A DNA stretch of 64,000 bases, from NCBI GenBank assembly GCA_015143295.1, contig CM026574.1:14820938-14884937 (forward strand), written 5' to 3'. The stretch is from Tetracentron sinense. Its lineage: Eukaryota; Streptophyta; Magnoliopsida; Trochodendrales; Trochodendraceae. Shown here piece after piece: positions 43,125-54,522 of the stretch. The notes under the pieces were generated by a model. The model saw only the letters and a program-made list of their open reading frames with translations. It had not been told where the DNA came from and did not search any database. The first letter of the stretch is position 1; the number at the start of each line of letters is the position of its first letter. A program made the translations under genes and the position numbers.

Positions 43125-46100
43125 GAGCCCTACTAGTCAATGAGTGTTTGGCTCGAGTGTTGATTGATACCGGGTCTACTCATTCATTTGTCTCGCCGAG
43201 TTTTTCAGAAGGCTTTTCTGTAGAGCCAAGTCAGCTAGAACTGGAGTTAGCCATTTCGACTCCTCTCGGCAAAACAGTATTGGCAGATAAAGTGTATGGA
43301 GATAGTGTGGTCCAAGTTGGGAGCCACGAGTTGGCGGTTGATCTCATCGTCCTTGGATTCCAAGACTTTGATGTTATATTGGGAATGGATTGGTTAGCAG
43401 CACATCATGGGCATGTAGCTTGCTTTGAGAAAATGGTACTCTTCAAGTCGGTAGAAGGAAAACCATTTCACTTTCGAGGGTTGAGAAGTAGAGACATTGC
43501 CCGCTTTACGGCGTTGAGCTTAGCTAACCCTGAAGCAAAGGACTCATCGACTATTCCGGTTGTGAGTGAATTCCTGGATGTATTTCCAGAAGAGTTGCCA
43601 GGATTGCCTCCAGATAGGGAGATTGAGTTTGCGATCGAGCTTGCACCAGGCACAGCTCCTGTTTTCAGAGCTCCATATAGAATGGCCCCTATTGAACTCA
43701 AGGAGTTAAAGACTCAGTTGGAGGAATTACAAGGCCTTGGTTTGATTCGACCAAGTGTCTCACCGTGGGGTGCCCCGGTGTTGTTTGTTAAGAAGAAAGA
43801 TGGCTCGATGCGGATGTGTGTCGATTACAGGCAATTGAACAAAGTCACTATAAAGAATAGGTATCCCTTGCCTAGGATTGACGACTTGTTCGATCAGTTG
43901 AAGGGAGCGAGATTTTTCTCAAAGATAGACCTTCGATCGGGTTATCATCAGTTGAAGATTAAGGCGGAAGATGTTCCCAAAACTGCATTCAGGACTCGAT
44001 ATGGACACTACGAGTTCTTGGTGATGCCTTTTGGACTCACGAACGCGCCGGCAGCCTTTATGGATTTGATGAACCGGGTGTTCCGGCCACACCTTGATAG
44101 GTGCGTGATTGTATTTGTGGATGACATCTTGGTCTATTCCCAGACACGGGAAGATCACACACGCGACCTATGCCTTGCTTTGGAAATGCTAAGAGAACAC
44201 AAGCTATACGCCAAACTTAGCAAGTGTGAGTTTTGGTTGGAAGAGGTAGCATTCCTAGGCCACGTGGTTTCTGCAGAAGGTATCTCGGTAGATCCGAAGA
44301 AGATCGAAGCAGTTATGAGTTGGGCGAGGCCCAAGAGTGTTACTGAGATACGTAGTTTCCTTGGATTGGCAAGCTACTACAGGAGATTCGTAAAGGGTTT
44401 CTCTAGCCTTGCAGCACCACTCACTTACCTGACAAGGAAGAACGCCAAGTTTGTATGGAGTGATAAGTGCGAGATCAGTTTCACGGAACTGAAGAAGAGG
44501 CTTACTACAGCCCCTGTCCTTACTGTGCCATCTGGACCTTATGGGTATGAGGTGTATAGTGATGCCTCACACGTTGGACTTGGGTGTGTACTCATGCAGC
44601 ATAAGAAAGTCATTGCCTATGCATCAAGGCAATTGAAGGAGCATGAGAAGAATTATCCCACGCACGACTTGGAGCTTGCGGCGGTCGTGTTTGCACTTAA
44701 GATTTGGCGTCATTACCTTTATGGGGTGGAGTTCTATGTGTTCACTGATCACAAGAGTCTCAAGTATCTCTTTTCCCAAAAGGAGCTGAATCTAAGGCAA
44801 CGGCGTTGGATGGAATTTCTGAAGGACTATGATTGTACCATTCAATACCACCCGGGCAAAGCAAATGTAGTGGCTGATGCTTTGAGTAGAAAACCTCAAG
44901 GGTTGTTAGTACACATGTTAGTTCAAGAATGGAAGCTACTAGAAGATTTGGCAAATCTAGACATCAGTGTGAATAACTCTGTCCGTGGTCCTATCTTGGC
45001 AAATGTTACGGTTCGGCCGTACATTATAGATTTGATCCAAGAATATCAAGCCATGGATGTGGAATTGTTGGCTTATCGGGACAAGGAAGTTGCTAAGGGT
45101 AGTGAGGACTTCTCTCTCACTAGTCGGGGTGCTATCACATTCAAAGGAAGGTTGTGTGTTCCGGCCAACGCAGATCTTCGACGAGAGATCATGGATGAGG
45201 CACATCGTTCGAAATACACAGTGCATCCAGGGGGCACAAAGATGTACCGGAACCTCAAGAGTCACTTTTGGTGGCGGAATATGAAGAGGGAGGTTGCGGA
45301 ATATGTAGCACGATGCTTGGTGTGTCAACAGGTAAAAGCAGAACACATGCGGCCCACCGGTCTATTGCATTCTCTTCCTATTCCCGAGTGGAAATGGGAG
45401 AACATATCCATGGATTTCATAGTTGGCTTGCCAAAGACGGCAAGAGGCTCAGATGCGATATGGGTAGTAGTGGATCGTTTGACAAAGTCCGCTCATTTCT
45501 TACCCTACCGTACTACCTTCAACTCTAGTCAGTTGGCTGCACTATACATCAAGGAAGTAGTTAGATTGCACGGAGTGCCTGTTAGTATTGTGTCGGATCG
45601 GGATCCAAGATTCACGTCAAGATTTTGGAAAAGTTTTCAGGAGGCTATGGGTTCCCGACTTGATTTCAGCACCGCCTTTCATCCACAAACGGATGGACAA
45701 ACCGAGAGAGTGAACCAAGTCATTGAAGACATGCTTCGAGCTTGTATGTTGGATTTCAGAGGCAGTTGGGAAGAGCACTTGCCTTTGGTTGAATTTGCCT
45801 ACAATAACAGCTATCAGGCAAGTATCCAAATGGCACCATTTGAGGCCTTGTATGGGCGAAGTTGTAGGTCTCCTCTCTATTGGGATGAGGTAGGAGAAAG
45901 GAAAATACTTGGTCCGGAGTTGATTGAGCAAACTGCAAACACAGTTAAGATCATCCGGGATCGATTGAAAGCCGCTCAAGATCGCCAGAAAAGTTATGCG
46001 GACACACGCCGTAGGGACTTAGAATTTCAAGTAGGGGATCAAGTTTTTGTGAAAGTATCTCCTAGCAAAGGGATTATGAGATTTGGGAAGCGAGGCAAGC

Positions 46101-46450
46101 TCAGTCCTCGGTATGTTGGGCCTTTTGAGATTATCACACGGGTTGGTGAAGTTGCTTATCGAGTAGCTCTTCCACCTCACATGGCTGCAGTTCATAACGT
46201 CTTCCATGTGTCCATGCTTCGGAAGTATCTTGTGGATCCTTCGCATGTCATAGACTTGGAACAATTGGAGATTCGAGAGGACCTCACCTTGATTGAAAAG
46301 CCAGTCCAGATTTTAGATCGAAGGAATCAGGTGCTTCGCAACAAGACAATCCATTTGGTTCTTGTGCAATGGCAACACCATGCTCGGGAAGAAGCTACAT
46401 GGGAGCGTGAAGCCGAAGTCAAAGCAAAGTACCCAGAATTACTTGAATAA
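43125..46450 (+). CDS. pol: Gypsy pol: protease, RT, RNase H, integrase, chromodomain
   Basis: Numbering starts at the codon at 43148. Protease has DTGSTHSF (7-14). RT covers about 170-370: [14 protein letters not shown] (221-234), [10 protein letters not shown] and active site FVDD (323-326). RNase H: YSDAS with D472, LELA with E509, TDHK with D534, ADALS with D577. Integrase: zinc finger H686, H693, C723, C726; catalytic D756, D817, E853 with the D-35-E spacing; GPY/F-type RYVGPF near 988. Chromodomain about 1048-1098 ([21 protein letters not shown]). Every catalytic residue is present and there is no internal stop. The chromodomain is known in this group to direct integration to chromatin. 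The likely natural start is by splicing from gag at 43125. Confidence 0.95.
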
Positions 46451-46539
46451 GTTTCTGTGTGAAGTCTGTATATGACTTGTAATGTTCTTTTTGATTTGTA
46501 ATGCAAGTAGTGTCTGAATTTCGAGGACGAAATTTTTGT

Positions 46540-46552
46540 AAGGGGGGGAGGA
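46540..46552 (+). promoter_or_regulatory. Polypurine tract of the Gypsy element
   Basis: AAGGGGGGGAGGA immediately before the 3' LTR; primer for plus-strand DNA synthesis in this class of element. Confidence 0.93.
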
Positions 46553-49153
46553 TGTAGAGCCCCAGACTTTTTCATGCTTAATACGTGACACTTTCGTTGT
46601 CATCTTGCCTTTTTAAGAGGTATGATTAATAAATGATGAAGAATTTGGAAATTTCGAAATGTCAGAATTGTTCCTCTTCGAAGTACGAACACAACGCAAG
46701 TTGAATCGTCAAAATCGGACGAACGAGTCAAAAGATATGGCCAAAACAGTCTGTACCTGTAGGAAAACGTATACTATGTGCATCCGCTGTACAGCTCACC
46801 ACGGGTACGTTGTACAACTCACCACGGGCACGTTGTACAACTCACCACGAGCACGCTGTACATGAGACGACGTGACAACGGGTTCGTCACCCTTGACAAG
46901 CACCACGAGTGGCACTATTCACGGACCACGAGTGGCACTATTCACAAGCACCACGAGTGGCACTATTCACGGACCACGAGTGGCACTATTCACAAGCACC
47001 ACGAGTTGGCACTATTCACAAGCACCACGAGTAGCACTATTCACGGACCACGAGTGGCACTATTCACAAGTACCACGAGTGGCACTATTCACAAGCACCA
47101 CGAGTTGGCACTATTCACGGACCACGAGTAGCACTATTCACGGACCACGAGTGGCACTATTCACAAGTCACACGAGTGGCACTATTCACGGACCACGAGT
47201 GGCACTATTCACAAGCACCACGAGTGGCACTATTCACAAGCACCACGAGTTTGCACTATTCACAAGCACCACGAGTGGCACTATTCACAAGCACCACGAG
47301 TGGCACTATTCACAGACCACGAGTTGACACTATTCACAGCACCACGAGTTGGCACTATTCACAGCACTATTCACATAAATCCCAGTAAGGGTATTTCGGT
47401 CTTTTGGTCAGTTCACTCTTACCTTAAGAGTTTAACCTGAGCCTTTAGGGCATCATTCGACACTTAGAGAGTTTAAGAGAATAGAAGAAAGAGGAGAAGG
47501 CGATTCCAACCTAGGGTTTCCATTTGGGAGAGAAATCAAAGGGTTTGAAACCCTAGATCAACCTCAAGCCCGTTTTCTTCAAGATTTCGGTGCAAGCATT
47601 CGTGGAGCTCACGAATCAAGCTAGGGCAGTAACTCACAGTCATTTGAAAAGAGGGTTTCTTCCTCATTTCTTCAAGGTCGGTGCTTCTTACTACCCTCCT
47701 AGTTATAGTTCCTCTTTCCCCTTCTTTTCTTTTGATTTCCTTTCATTTTACACATGTGCTATGAGATGGATGAATGGATGAATGGTGAATGGTAAATGGT
47801 GAATGGTGAATGGTGAATGGAGATGTAAGGGGCGATTGGATGCCAGTGGTTGTGTGGTGATGATTAAAACGGGGAAGGGCATTGTTCCAATAATAAACAT
47901 ACATGTATGACTGAGTAAAACCATTTAGAAAAGCATGTTGTAGGGTAAATCCATAATGAACACACCATGTTTGATGAATTGCCAAGGTGAATACAGTGAG
48001 CTGTAAATTAGGAAATACATGCCTAATAAATTCTGAATATTGCTAGGGCCCATGATAGTGTGTTTCCTGTTTTCCCTAAATGCTATGAATATTGAATTGC
48101 TTAATCTTTGACGCAATATGTGTTGTGAAATTACCCAAATGTCATCTTTAAATTTGAATGCAAGTATGTACACGGTTCCCACGAGCACGGCATGCATGGC
48201 ATGATTTATCGAGGATTTCAAGAACATGGTTAGAGGTGGGACATATCCTACGATATGTTTTACCTCGCTTTTCACAAGAAGACAAGAACCAACATTCCAA
48301 GAAGGGTCTCTCTTCCCTCGCAAGTGCATACATATCATAAAGAAGGGTCTCCCTTCCCTCGCAAGTGCATTGCATAAAGAAGGGTCTCCCTTCCCTCTCA
48401 AGGCATCTCACAAGTGCATCTCACAAGTTACATGATCACAAGCAAGCATGCATGACATGACATGACACGGCATATAAGAATCAAGCAAGATAGACAAGAC
48501 AAGTTTTCAAGTACGAAAAGATATTTCAAGTCAAGTCAAGTGTACGATGTTTTCAAGAGGATTTATCGGTTTTCTACGAATTACAAGCATGATTATAAAC
48601 TGCTTTACTTCCTTGTATGATATCAATTGTTTCCGTTTGACATATATAAATTGCTCCTGATTATGTAATGTCATTTCTATGCTATAATTGTTTGGTTAGT
48701 GTTTAGTACCCGCTGAGTATTCCATGCTCAGCCGTACTTCTTATGTCGGCAGGTTCTGAGGGAGCTGCTGCTCCATTTGATGTTTGTGCTCCTGGTTCAT
48801 GGGTGGAAGAGGAGTATGTCGAGGAGCCTTTGGAGGAACCCCCCGTAGAAGGTTATTAGTAGGTGGTGATTAGATTCTGAGTGGTTTAGCTGTGGGTGAG
48901 ACGAGAGTCAGATTTATGTATTTTGGCGGGCATGTCCGCACTTTCTTTTGGATTCTTTTTGTATAAACTTGGATTGATTATGTATATACATAGAGGTTTG
49001 GTAGACTTCCGCTATACCATGTTAGAGCATGTTTCCGCTGTTTTGTCCTCTATCGTATATGCTCTGTGGGTTTTGCAGGTTTGTTGTCAAGCAAGTCATG
49101 ATTAGTCGTCCAAAGTTCACTCTAACTCCTAGGGTGGGTTTCGGGTCGCGACA
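46553..49153 (+). repeat. 3' LTR of the Gypsy element
   Basis: 2601 bp, nearly identical to the 5' LTR. The 50-bp excess equals two extra minisatellite units. Scattered single changes were seen, for example near 46637, 47090, 47475, 47629, 48293, 48504 and 48796. Confidence 0.97.
46888..47375 (+). repeat. LTR minisatellite, 3' copy
   Basis: The same array as in the 5' LTR with two additional units near the right end (about 47196-47320) and a shuffled unit AAGTCACACGAG at 47164. Confidence 0.93.
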
Positions 49154-49158
49154 CTAAA

Positions 49159-49585
49159 TACGGACACGAGTGAAAAGGTGGTTGTTGTTGGTCATTGGCT
49201 TTGGTGACGTGGAAGGAAAGAAAAAGATGACTACAGAATAGATGAGAAGATTCGTGTGGAAGATAAATACTAAATGATCTTCCACGATTTTAATGAGTTT
49301 GGTTATAACACAAAAGTGACACTTGTCTTGTTAACTTTAGTTTGTTAGCTAACCCTTAGGGTTTAGTGCTAACTCTACTTTTTAAGAAATAAAAACTACA
49401 ATGTATAAGTTTTATGGTTGCAAGATGTGTTGCTATTGTAACATAATCGAGCTTGTTTTAACCAGTTATACTCGTAAACGTTCTGACGTAAAATTAAAAG
49501 TTAGATGTCTTGCATGGTGGGACCCACCTTTACCCATGCATATAAGCAAGATGACCAGACATGACATTACATGGAAAGTGATAGA
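49159..49585. other. Spacer right of the Gypsy insertion: nothing recognised
   Basis: AT-rich, with no frame above background and no repeat border. Confidence 0.4.
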
Positions 49586-49832
49586 AAATTATCGATAGTA
49601 TATACTATCGAGAAATGAACCCCCCCCCCTCCCCAATTGAAAATCTAACGGCACCAAACATTAAGTAGGTCCACCATTAAATGCATATGAGCTGAGCCGC
49701 CCGATTGAAAATCTAACGGCACCAAAATTCATATTCATTTAATGGTGGACCCACTTAATGTTTAGTGTCGTAAGATTTTGCAATCAGACAGCCCAGCTCT
49801 CGATAGTACATATTATTGAGAGTTTTTAATCA
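49586..49832. mobile_element. Foldback MITE
   Basis: The outer arms are TCGATAGTATATACTATCGAG and CTCTCGATAGTACATATTATTGAG. The inner arms AAATCTAACGGCACCAAACA-TTAAGTAGGTCCACCATT and its mirror at 49737-49780 are inverted repeats with few mismatches. A C9 run lies at 49620. It has no coding capacity. Confidence 0.65.
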
Positions 49833-49839
49833 CTTCTCT

Positions 49840-50615
49840 TACAAATTTTGAATAGAACATCATGGGTTGTGCCACATAAGCAATATGACTTAGAAGTAAC
49901 AAGGGTGCCCATTAGTAGCCTCATCTGTCATGTCATGTTTGATACAAACTAAGACAACTTAGCAGGCTCGGTAAATCGGGCAGAGCTAAGGTTTTTGAGT
50001 TGACTGACTTTTTGACCACCTGGTTGGGTTTTTCTTTTGGTCTAGTCTAATCTGGCCTGGCCATATTATATTATCTTATAACTTATATCTTATAGATCAT
50101 TGCATAAGTCACAAATGAGATCCACTGCAATAGAGATTCTACAAGAGAGGGGTGTAGAAAAAACCAAAGTGGTGCCATGTAGAATTTTAGGGTTCAAATA
50201 TTGATAGTTACTTTAAGGACCCTATCCCCAAAATCCTATGTGACACCACTATGATTGCTTCTAATCCTTCATTTGCATAACATCTCTTGCAACGGTTCCT
50301 CGTTTGTATAGATATAAAAGTCTCAAGTTGTATTATGGTAAATGGAATTTGGGAGTTGTATACAGTTAGGGAACTATTGGGTGAAAACAAATTGGACAAC
50401 ATCAAAAGAATTGTGATCCCTATGCAACTTACTTTCAAAATCATGTGTTAGAGTCCAAAATTGAATTCAATTGTCAATTTAGCAACATAGACAATTAAGC
50501 ATGATAAAATTACTAATAATGATAAAACTTATGCACTGTTTATGGGCATCAAATGACCCCATAAAGTTTTGAATAAAAAAAAATGCCCCCATTAAGGTTA
50601 ATCATTCTTATTTAG
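49840..50615. other. Intergenic sequence, nothing recognised
   Basis: AT-rich with no gene or element borders seen. Confidence 0.4.
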
Positions 50616-50617
50616 GG

Positions 50618-51229
50618 GGGGTGGTTAACGAACCAGCTCGGCTCATTAAAAGCTCGAGCTCGTTCGTTTATTTTGTTTAACAAGTCAAGCTTGAACACAT
50701 TTTTAAGCTCGTTTAGTTAACGGGTCGAGCCTGACCACACCCCTGCTCGGCTCGACAAAAGATTGGCTTATTAAGAGTGAAAAAGAATGAGAGAGGGTTA
50801 TGGGACCGTGTGTGTTAAGGGTGAAAGAGAATGAGAGAGAGAGAGAGAGAGAGTTATGGGTCGTGTGTGTTCCCATTCACCAAAGGGGAGTTCAGTCCCA
50901 CATCGGTAAAAAACAGAAAGGCCTAGGGAGAGTTGGCCTATAAAAGAGTAATGAGACTCCAAATGCATTCCAAGCCAATAGAGGTTGGCTTTGCTCTGAA
51001 GTTTGAGTTAGTGAGCTGATTGAGCTCGAGCTTAACCGAAGGGAATTAAAAAAAATTTCTTATATACTTGAGTTGAGCCGAGCTTAATCTTATGATACAT
51101 TTTATGAGTTGAGCTTGAACACAGCCTGAGAAGCTCGAGTTGAGTTTGAGTTGAAATTAAACATATGCATATTGTAACGAGCCGAGCTTGAACACCCCCT
51201 ACTCGGCTCGGCTCAATAACACCCCTATT
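50618..51229. repeat. GAGCTCG-rich element with GGGGTG ends
   Basis: The left end AGGGGGGGTGGTTAACGAACC and the complement of the right end ATAGGGGTGTTATTGAGCC are similar. Next to both are GCTCGGCTC and AGCTCGAGCTCG words. The interior was evidently interrupted: 50770-51000 is unrelated (GA repeat; TCCCACATCGG with a TATA box). It is related in word content to 7076-7740. Confidence 0.5.
50894..50947 (+). promoter_or_regulatory. snRNA-type upstream element plus TATA, no RNA gene attached
   Basis: AGTCCCACATCGG (50894-50906) matches the plant snRNA upstream sequence element RTCCCACATCG. CTATAAAAG follows 32 bp later, near the spacing used for Pol II snRNA genes. The sequence downstream does not read as U1-U6, U3 or 7SL. 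The same word occurs in TRIM LTRs, so it could equally be retroelement promoter debris. Confidence 0.35.
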
Positions 51230-51539
51230 CTTATGGCTGTTAGAATGACTGACTTCGTGCTATACTTCTACTAAGGTAGTGTTTGGCAAGTCTAAAACTA
51301 AGGTACCCTTTTGGAGGTGGGGTATGGGGTGAATCCTCATATATCGAGTCGTGTGTGTGAGTTTATCCAGTGTGTGTGCGCTTACTTTTCTAACAAAAAA
51401 AAAGTCCAAAAAATAAAGCTTATTTGATTTATTCTAAAAAATAGGAGCAAAGATCAAAATAAGATTATTTAGTAAGCGTCTATTTTGAAGCTTTACTTTC
51501 AAACTAAACATTTTTCATTTGTTTCAAAACGAGAAAATC
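51230..51539. other. Spacer between repeat elements
   Basis: No signature was recognised. Confidence 0.4.
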
Positions 51540-52047
51540 TGATGTAGGACAAGGATTGGGCTCAAATGCAAGCTGAACTTTTAAACAACTAAATGGACTT
51601 ATTTTTGGGCCAAGATACAAGTCTCACATGGGCCAAAATGTGGCCCATAATAGCAACATATGGGCTGGACAGTTTTGAAGAAATGTCTCTTTATCTTCTT
51701 CTGACTATCTAATTTTTTGTAGCAAGTTGTTTATTTTCAAGAATTTATTTACGATTGTAAGTTTTCATTGTCTCCTTTTTTTTTCCAATATGTAAGTCAA
51801 TGTGTAAAAGACCTAAGGTATTAGTGTGTCAAAGTATATTTGCAAAGTTACTTTGGAAACTCAAAGGATTATAAGGTTGTATAAGGGGGAACATGGGAGA
51901 CATGGAGTATTCTGATTTTCTAAATATCGTTTGAATAGAAAGGAAGGATTTTCTTTGCTTTTATCCCTCGTTCCATATTTGGATTTGTTTCTTTATCTCT
52001 TCTCTTCTAACATAAAAATTTGCATTGCCTCTCTAATCAGCCCCGCA
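51540..52047 (+). repeat. 5' LTR of a non-autonomous LTR element
   Basis: TGATGTAGGACAAGG...CCCCGCA, about 508 bp. The sequence recurs, split by an insertion, at 52977-53134 and 54196-54522. It includes CATAATAGCAACATATG, TTTATTTTCAAGA and TAAGGTATTAGTGTGTCAAAG blocks. Confidence 0.85.
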
Positions 52048-52051
52048 TTAG

Positions 52052-52064
52052 TTGGTATCAAAGC
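52052..52064 (+). promoter_or_regulatory. Primer-binding site, one change
   Basis: TTGGTATCAAAGC follows the 5' LTR, one base off the tRNA-Met type TTGGTATCAGAGC. Confidence 0.8.
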
Positions 52065-52078
52065 TTTGATTCAGTCAT

Positions 52079-52976
52079 GCCTCCAATAAGAAGCCGAGTT
52101 TCATATGTTGGAGTTGATAGGGAGAATAATGACATTGTTAGAATTAGAGATTTCGAAACTCTCTAATAGGGCTTGTTGCAATCACTCAATGAAGTTAATT
52201 GCAACTTGATCGACATTAATCACAGCTTGATCGATGTAATTGACAACTTGAGCCTGCAGCTCAACATTCAAGCACCACTAGCTGTCCCTTCTACACGCCA
52301 ATATCTATTTGCTGAGAGTGACTATAATGAAGAAGAGATGTCAAACATATTCTACTCAGCAACGCCTTCTCCACGTCAATCTCCATTTAATGAGACTGAC
52401 TATAGTGAAGAAGAAATGCTACCTGAGTTCGTATTAGAACTACCAAATTTTGATGATGAATTGTTTGTGGAGAATGAAGATGAATTTAATGGAGAACTTA
52501 AGAATGAAAGTACTTTCAAGATAAATCCATTCCATTAATTAGTTAGTTCCAATTCATCACCAATTTTCGATGAGTATATAGATGATGATTATTTCGTCGA
52601 AAATTTGACTTTTGAAGAAGAAAAGTTGAGAATGAAAAATATACGTTGATTTATTCATCAATCTATGAAGATCCATACTTATGGAAATGTTTAAAGGTTT
52701 CTTCAAATGTAACAAGTTTGGTATTTAAATATATCTTCAAAAAATATTACAGATATTTGAAAATTTGTTATGAACAATTAAGTCAAGAAAAAGCAAGCAA
52801 GATGTCATCAACTTGGTGGTTCCATCCGATAATACCTTTGAGAATTGACATATTTTTATGGTAAGACCTAAGATATTAAAGTACAAGTTTTGGGCAATCT
52901 GAAGGCCTAAAATCAAGCCTCAATTGAAGTTATGCAATGGAAACTCGAGGGCGAGTTCTTTGCAACCTGGGGAAGC
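52079..52976 (+). pseudogene. Interior of the non-autonomous LTR element: gag-like acidic frame and pol tail
   Basis: An ATG at 52079 opens MPPIRSRVSYVGVDRENND and IVRIRDFETL before two stops (52165-52170), in the manner of a plant Gypsy gag start. The next frame (52173-52538) is acidic and holds a duplicated segment, PSTRQYLFAESDYNEEEM and PSPRQSPFNETDYSEEEM. From 52560 the frame is broken. The last part (NSRASSLQPGEAD) resembles the end of a Gypsy pol before the purine tract ACCTGGGGAAGC. RT, RNase H and integrase are missing, so it is a deletion derivative. Confidence 0.6.
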
Positions 52977-54522
52977 TGACGTAGGACAAGGATTAGAATC
53001 AAATGTAAGATAAATTTTTAAATAACTAAATAGAATTATTTTTGGGCCAAAATACAAGCCCATAATAGCAACATATGAGCTGGATGGCTGGGTGGTTTTA
53101 AAGGAAATGTCTCTTTATCTTCCTCTTTCGACTACAATAGACTCTCTTGTAATTAATAACCTTGGTGGAAAGAAATTATATTAATTATAAGAGAATATTA
53201 TATATAAGAATCACTATATTGGCTCATCAAATTTTTTTTTTCATAATTTCTTTTAAATGTATTGTATTTTCCATATAAACTTCATGTAAATACAAATGTA
53301 TAAAGCTATCACTCAAAAAAATTAAAAAACAAAAGATTTTATGTTAACCCATTGAACAAGTTAATAACATTTGGACCTATCAAAAGTACCAAAAAGATGG
53401 TTGTGTCACTTAACACCTAAAAAACCTTATAATGTCTTTTTGAAATAATGATTCTTCATATTGTCGGGTTTTCTCTTGTATTATTGTACTTTGTATTTTC
53501 TTTAAGTGAGCAAGGATATCATAATTTGTAACTTTATCTTCCTCTTACATCCCTATAACTGTATAAACTGACTAACATTTCTTTTGTTGTTACATCTTTT
53601 CACTACTCTTTTATTCTTTAATATCAAGGGTTCTGGGATGTACAACATTTTTAACTTCTATACAAGTAATTCCTCAATGAATGCCTCCACCGCAAGGATA
53701 TTGGATATGGTGGCTTGAGTGACTTCGATGTCAAATGTGTCCTCAACCCATTTTTGCAATTCCTTCTGCTTTATATTTAGGTTCTGCTGATTATGCTTGC
53801 ACTCTCCTCATGCATGGCGAAAGTCAATCTTGCAAACCTTTCACAAAGATTGGAGATATTGTCATTTTATCTGTGATACCACTTCCATTTATGATGTCTC
53901 CATCCCTTATAGTTGCCATTATATTTAGACAAACTAGATTTGTATAAATTGAACCTTATAAGAACCCACGAAAACACTATTAATGGCCTTCGAACTTCAT
54001 ATAACTATGTATTAATATAGTATAAAAACCTCTCTTATAATTAATAATATACTAAAACTTTCTTAAAAAATTATTAAATAGCAAGTATAAGAGATTATTA
54101 ATTATACACTATAGAACCAAGTTGGTTCTGTACAAATTTATTAATTATTAGAGATTATTAAGTTATAAAATATTGATTATAAGAGGGCCTACTGTACCTA
54201 ATTTTTTGTGGGAAGTTGTTTATTTTCAAGACTTTATTTATGATTGTAAGTGTCCAATGTCTTTTTTTTTTTTGTCCAATATGTAAGGTCCCAATGTGTC
54301 AAAGACCTAAGGTATTAGTGTGTCAAAGTATGTTTTCAATATTTCTTTGGAAACTCAAATGAATGTAAAGCTATATTAGGGTGAAAATGGGAGACAAGGA
54401 GTATTTTGATTTTCTAAGTATCATTTGAATAGAAATGAAGGATTTCCTTTGGTAAACCCTTGGTTCCAAATTTGGATTTGTTTCTTTATCTCTTCTTTTC
54501 TAACATAAAAGTATGCATTTCC
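52977..54522 (+). repeat. 3' LTR of the non-autonomous element, split by a pogo-like transposon
   Basis: TGACGTAGGACAAGG starts the LTR. It matches the 5' LTR up to 53134 and again from 54196 to about 54522, where the match ends some 20 bp before the expected CA terminus. The LTRs are visibly diverged (many substitutions), so the insertion is old. Confidence 0.82.
53135..54193 (-). mobile_element. pogo/Lemi-like (Tc1/mariner) element, defective
   Basis: The ends CAATAGACTCTCTTGTAAT and the complement of the right end CAGTAGGCCCTCTTATAAT are inverted repeats of the Emigrant/Lemi type. They are flanked by TA on each side (53133-53134 and 54194-54195). The uninterrupted 5' LTR reads GACTATCTAAT at this point, the empty site. 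On the minus strand (about 53785-53660) a short frame LNIKQKELQKWVEDTFDIEV-TQATISNIL matches the N-terminal helix-turn-helix of pogo transposases. The catalytic domain is missing. It is 1059 bp long. Confidence 0.85.

Larger units (their letters stand above)
38830..49153 (+). mobile_element. Complete Ty3/Gypsy chromovirus (Tekay/Del-like), 10.3 kb
   Basis: Order: 5' LTR 38830-41380, PBS 41385-41396, gag, short intron, pol, PPT, 3' LTR 46553-49153. The 5-bp target duplication CTAAA is perfect (38825-38829 and 49154-49158). RT is upstream of integrase and a chromodomain ends the protein, which defines a chromovirus; long LTRs and protein style fit the Tekay/Del lineage. All reading frames are intact. 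The LTRs differ by only about ten single-base changes seen by eye plus 50 bp of minisatellite, so the insertion is recent and the element may be transposition-competent. Confidence 0.97.

Noticed and set aside
43468..46575. Many antisense frames across gag-pol
   Set aside because: Shadows of the intact sense coding sequence.
50894..51010. A U-snRNA or 7SL RNA gene behind the USE/TATA pair
   Set aside because: The downstream sequence matches no conserved snRNA, U3 or SRP RNA core that I can recognise.
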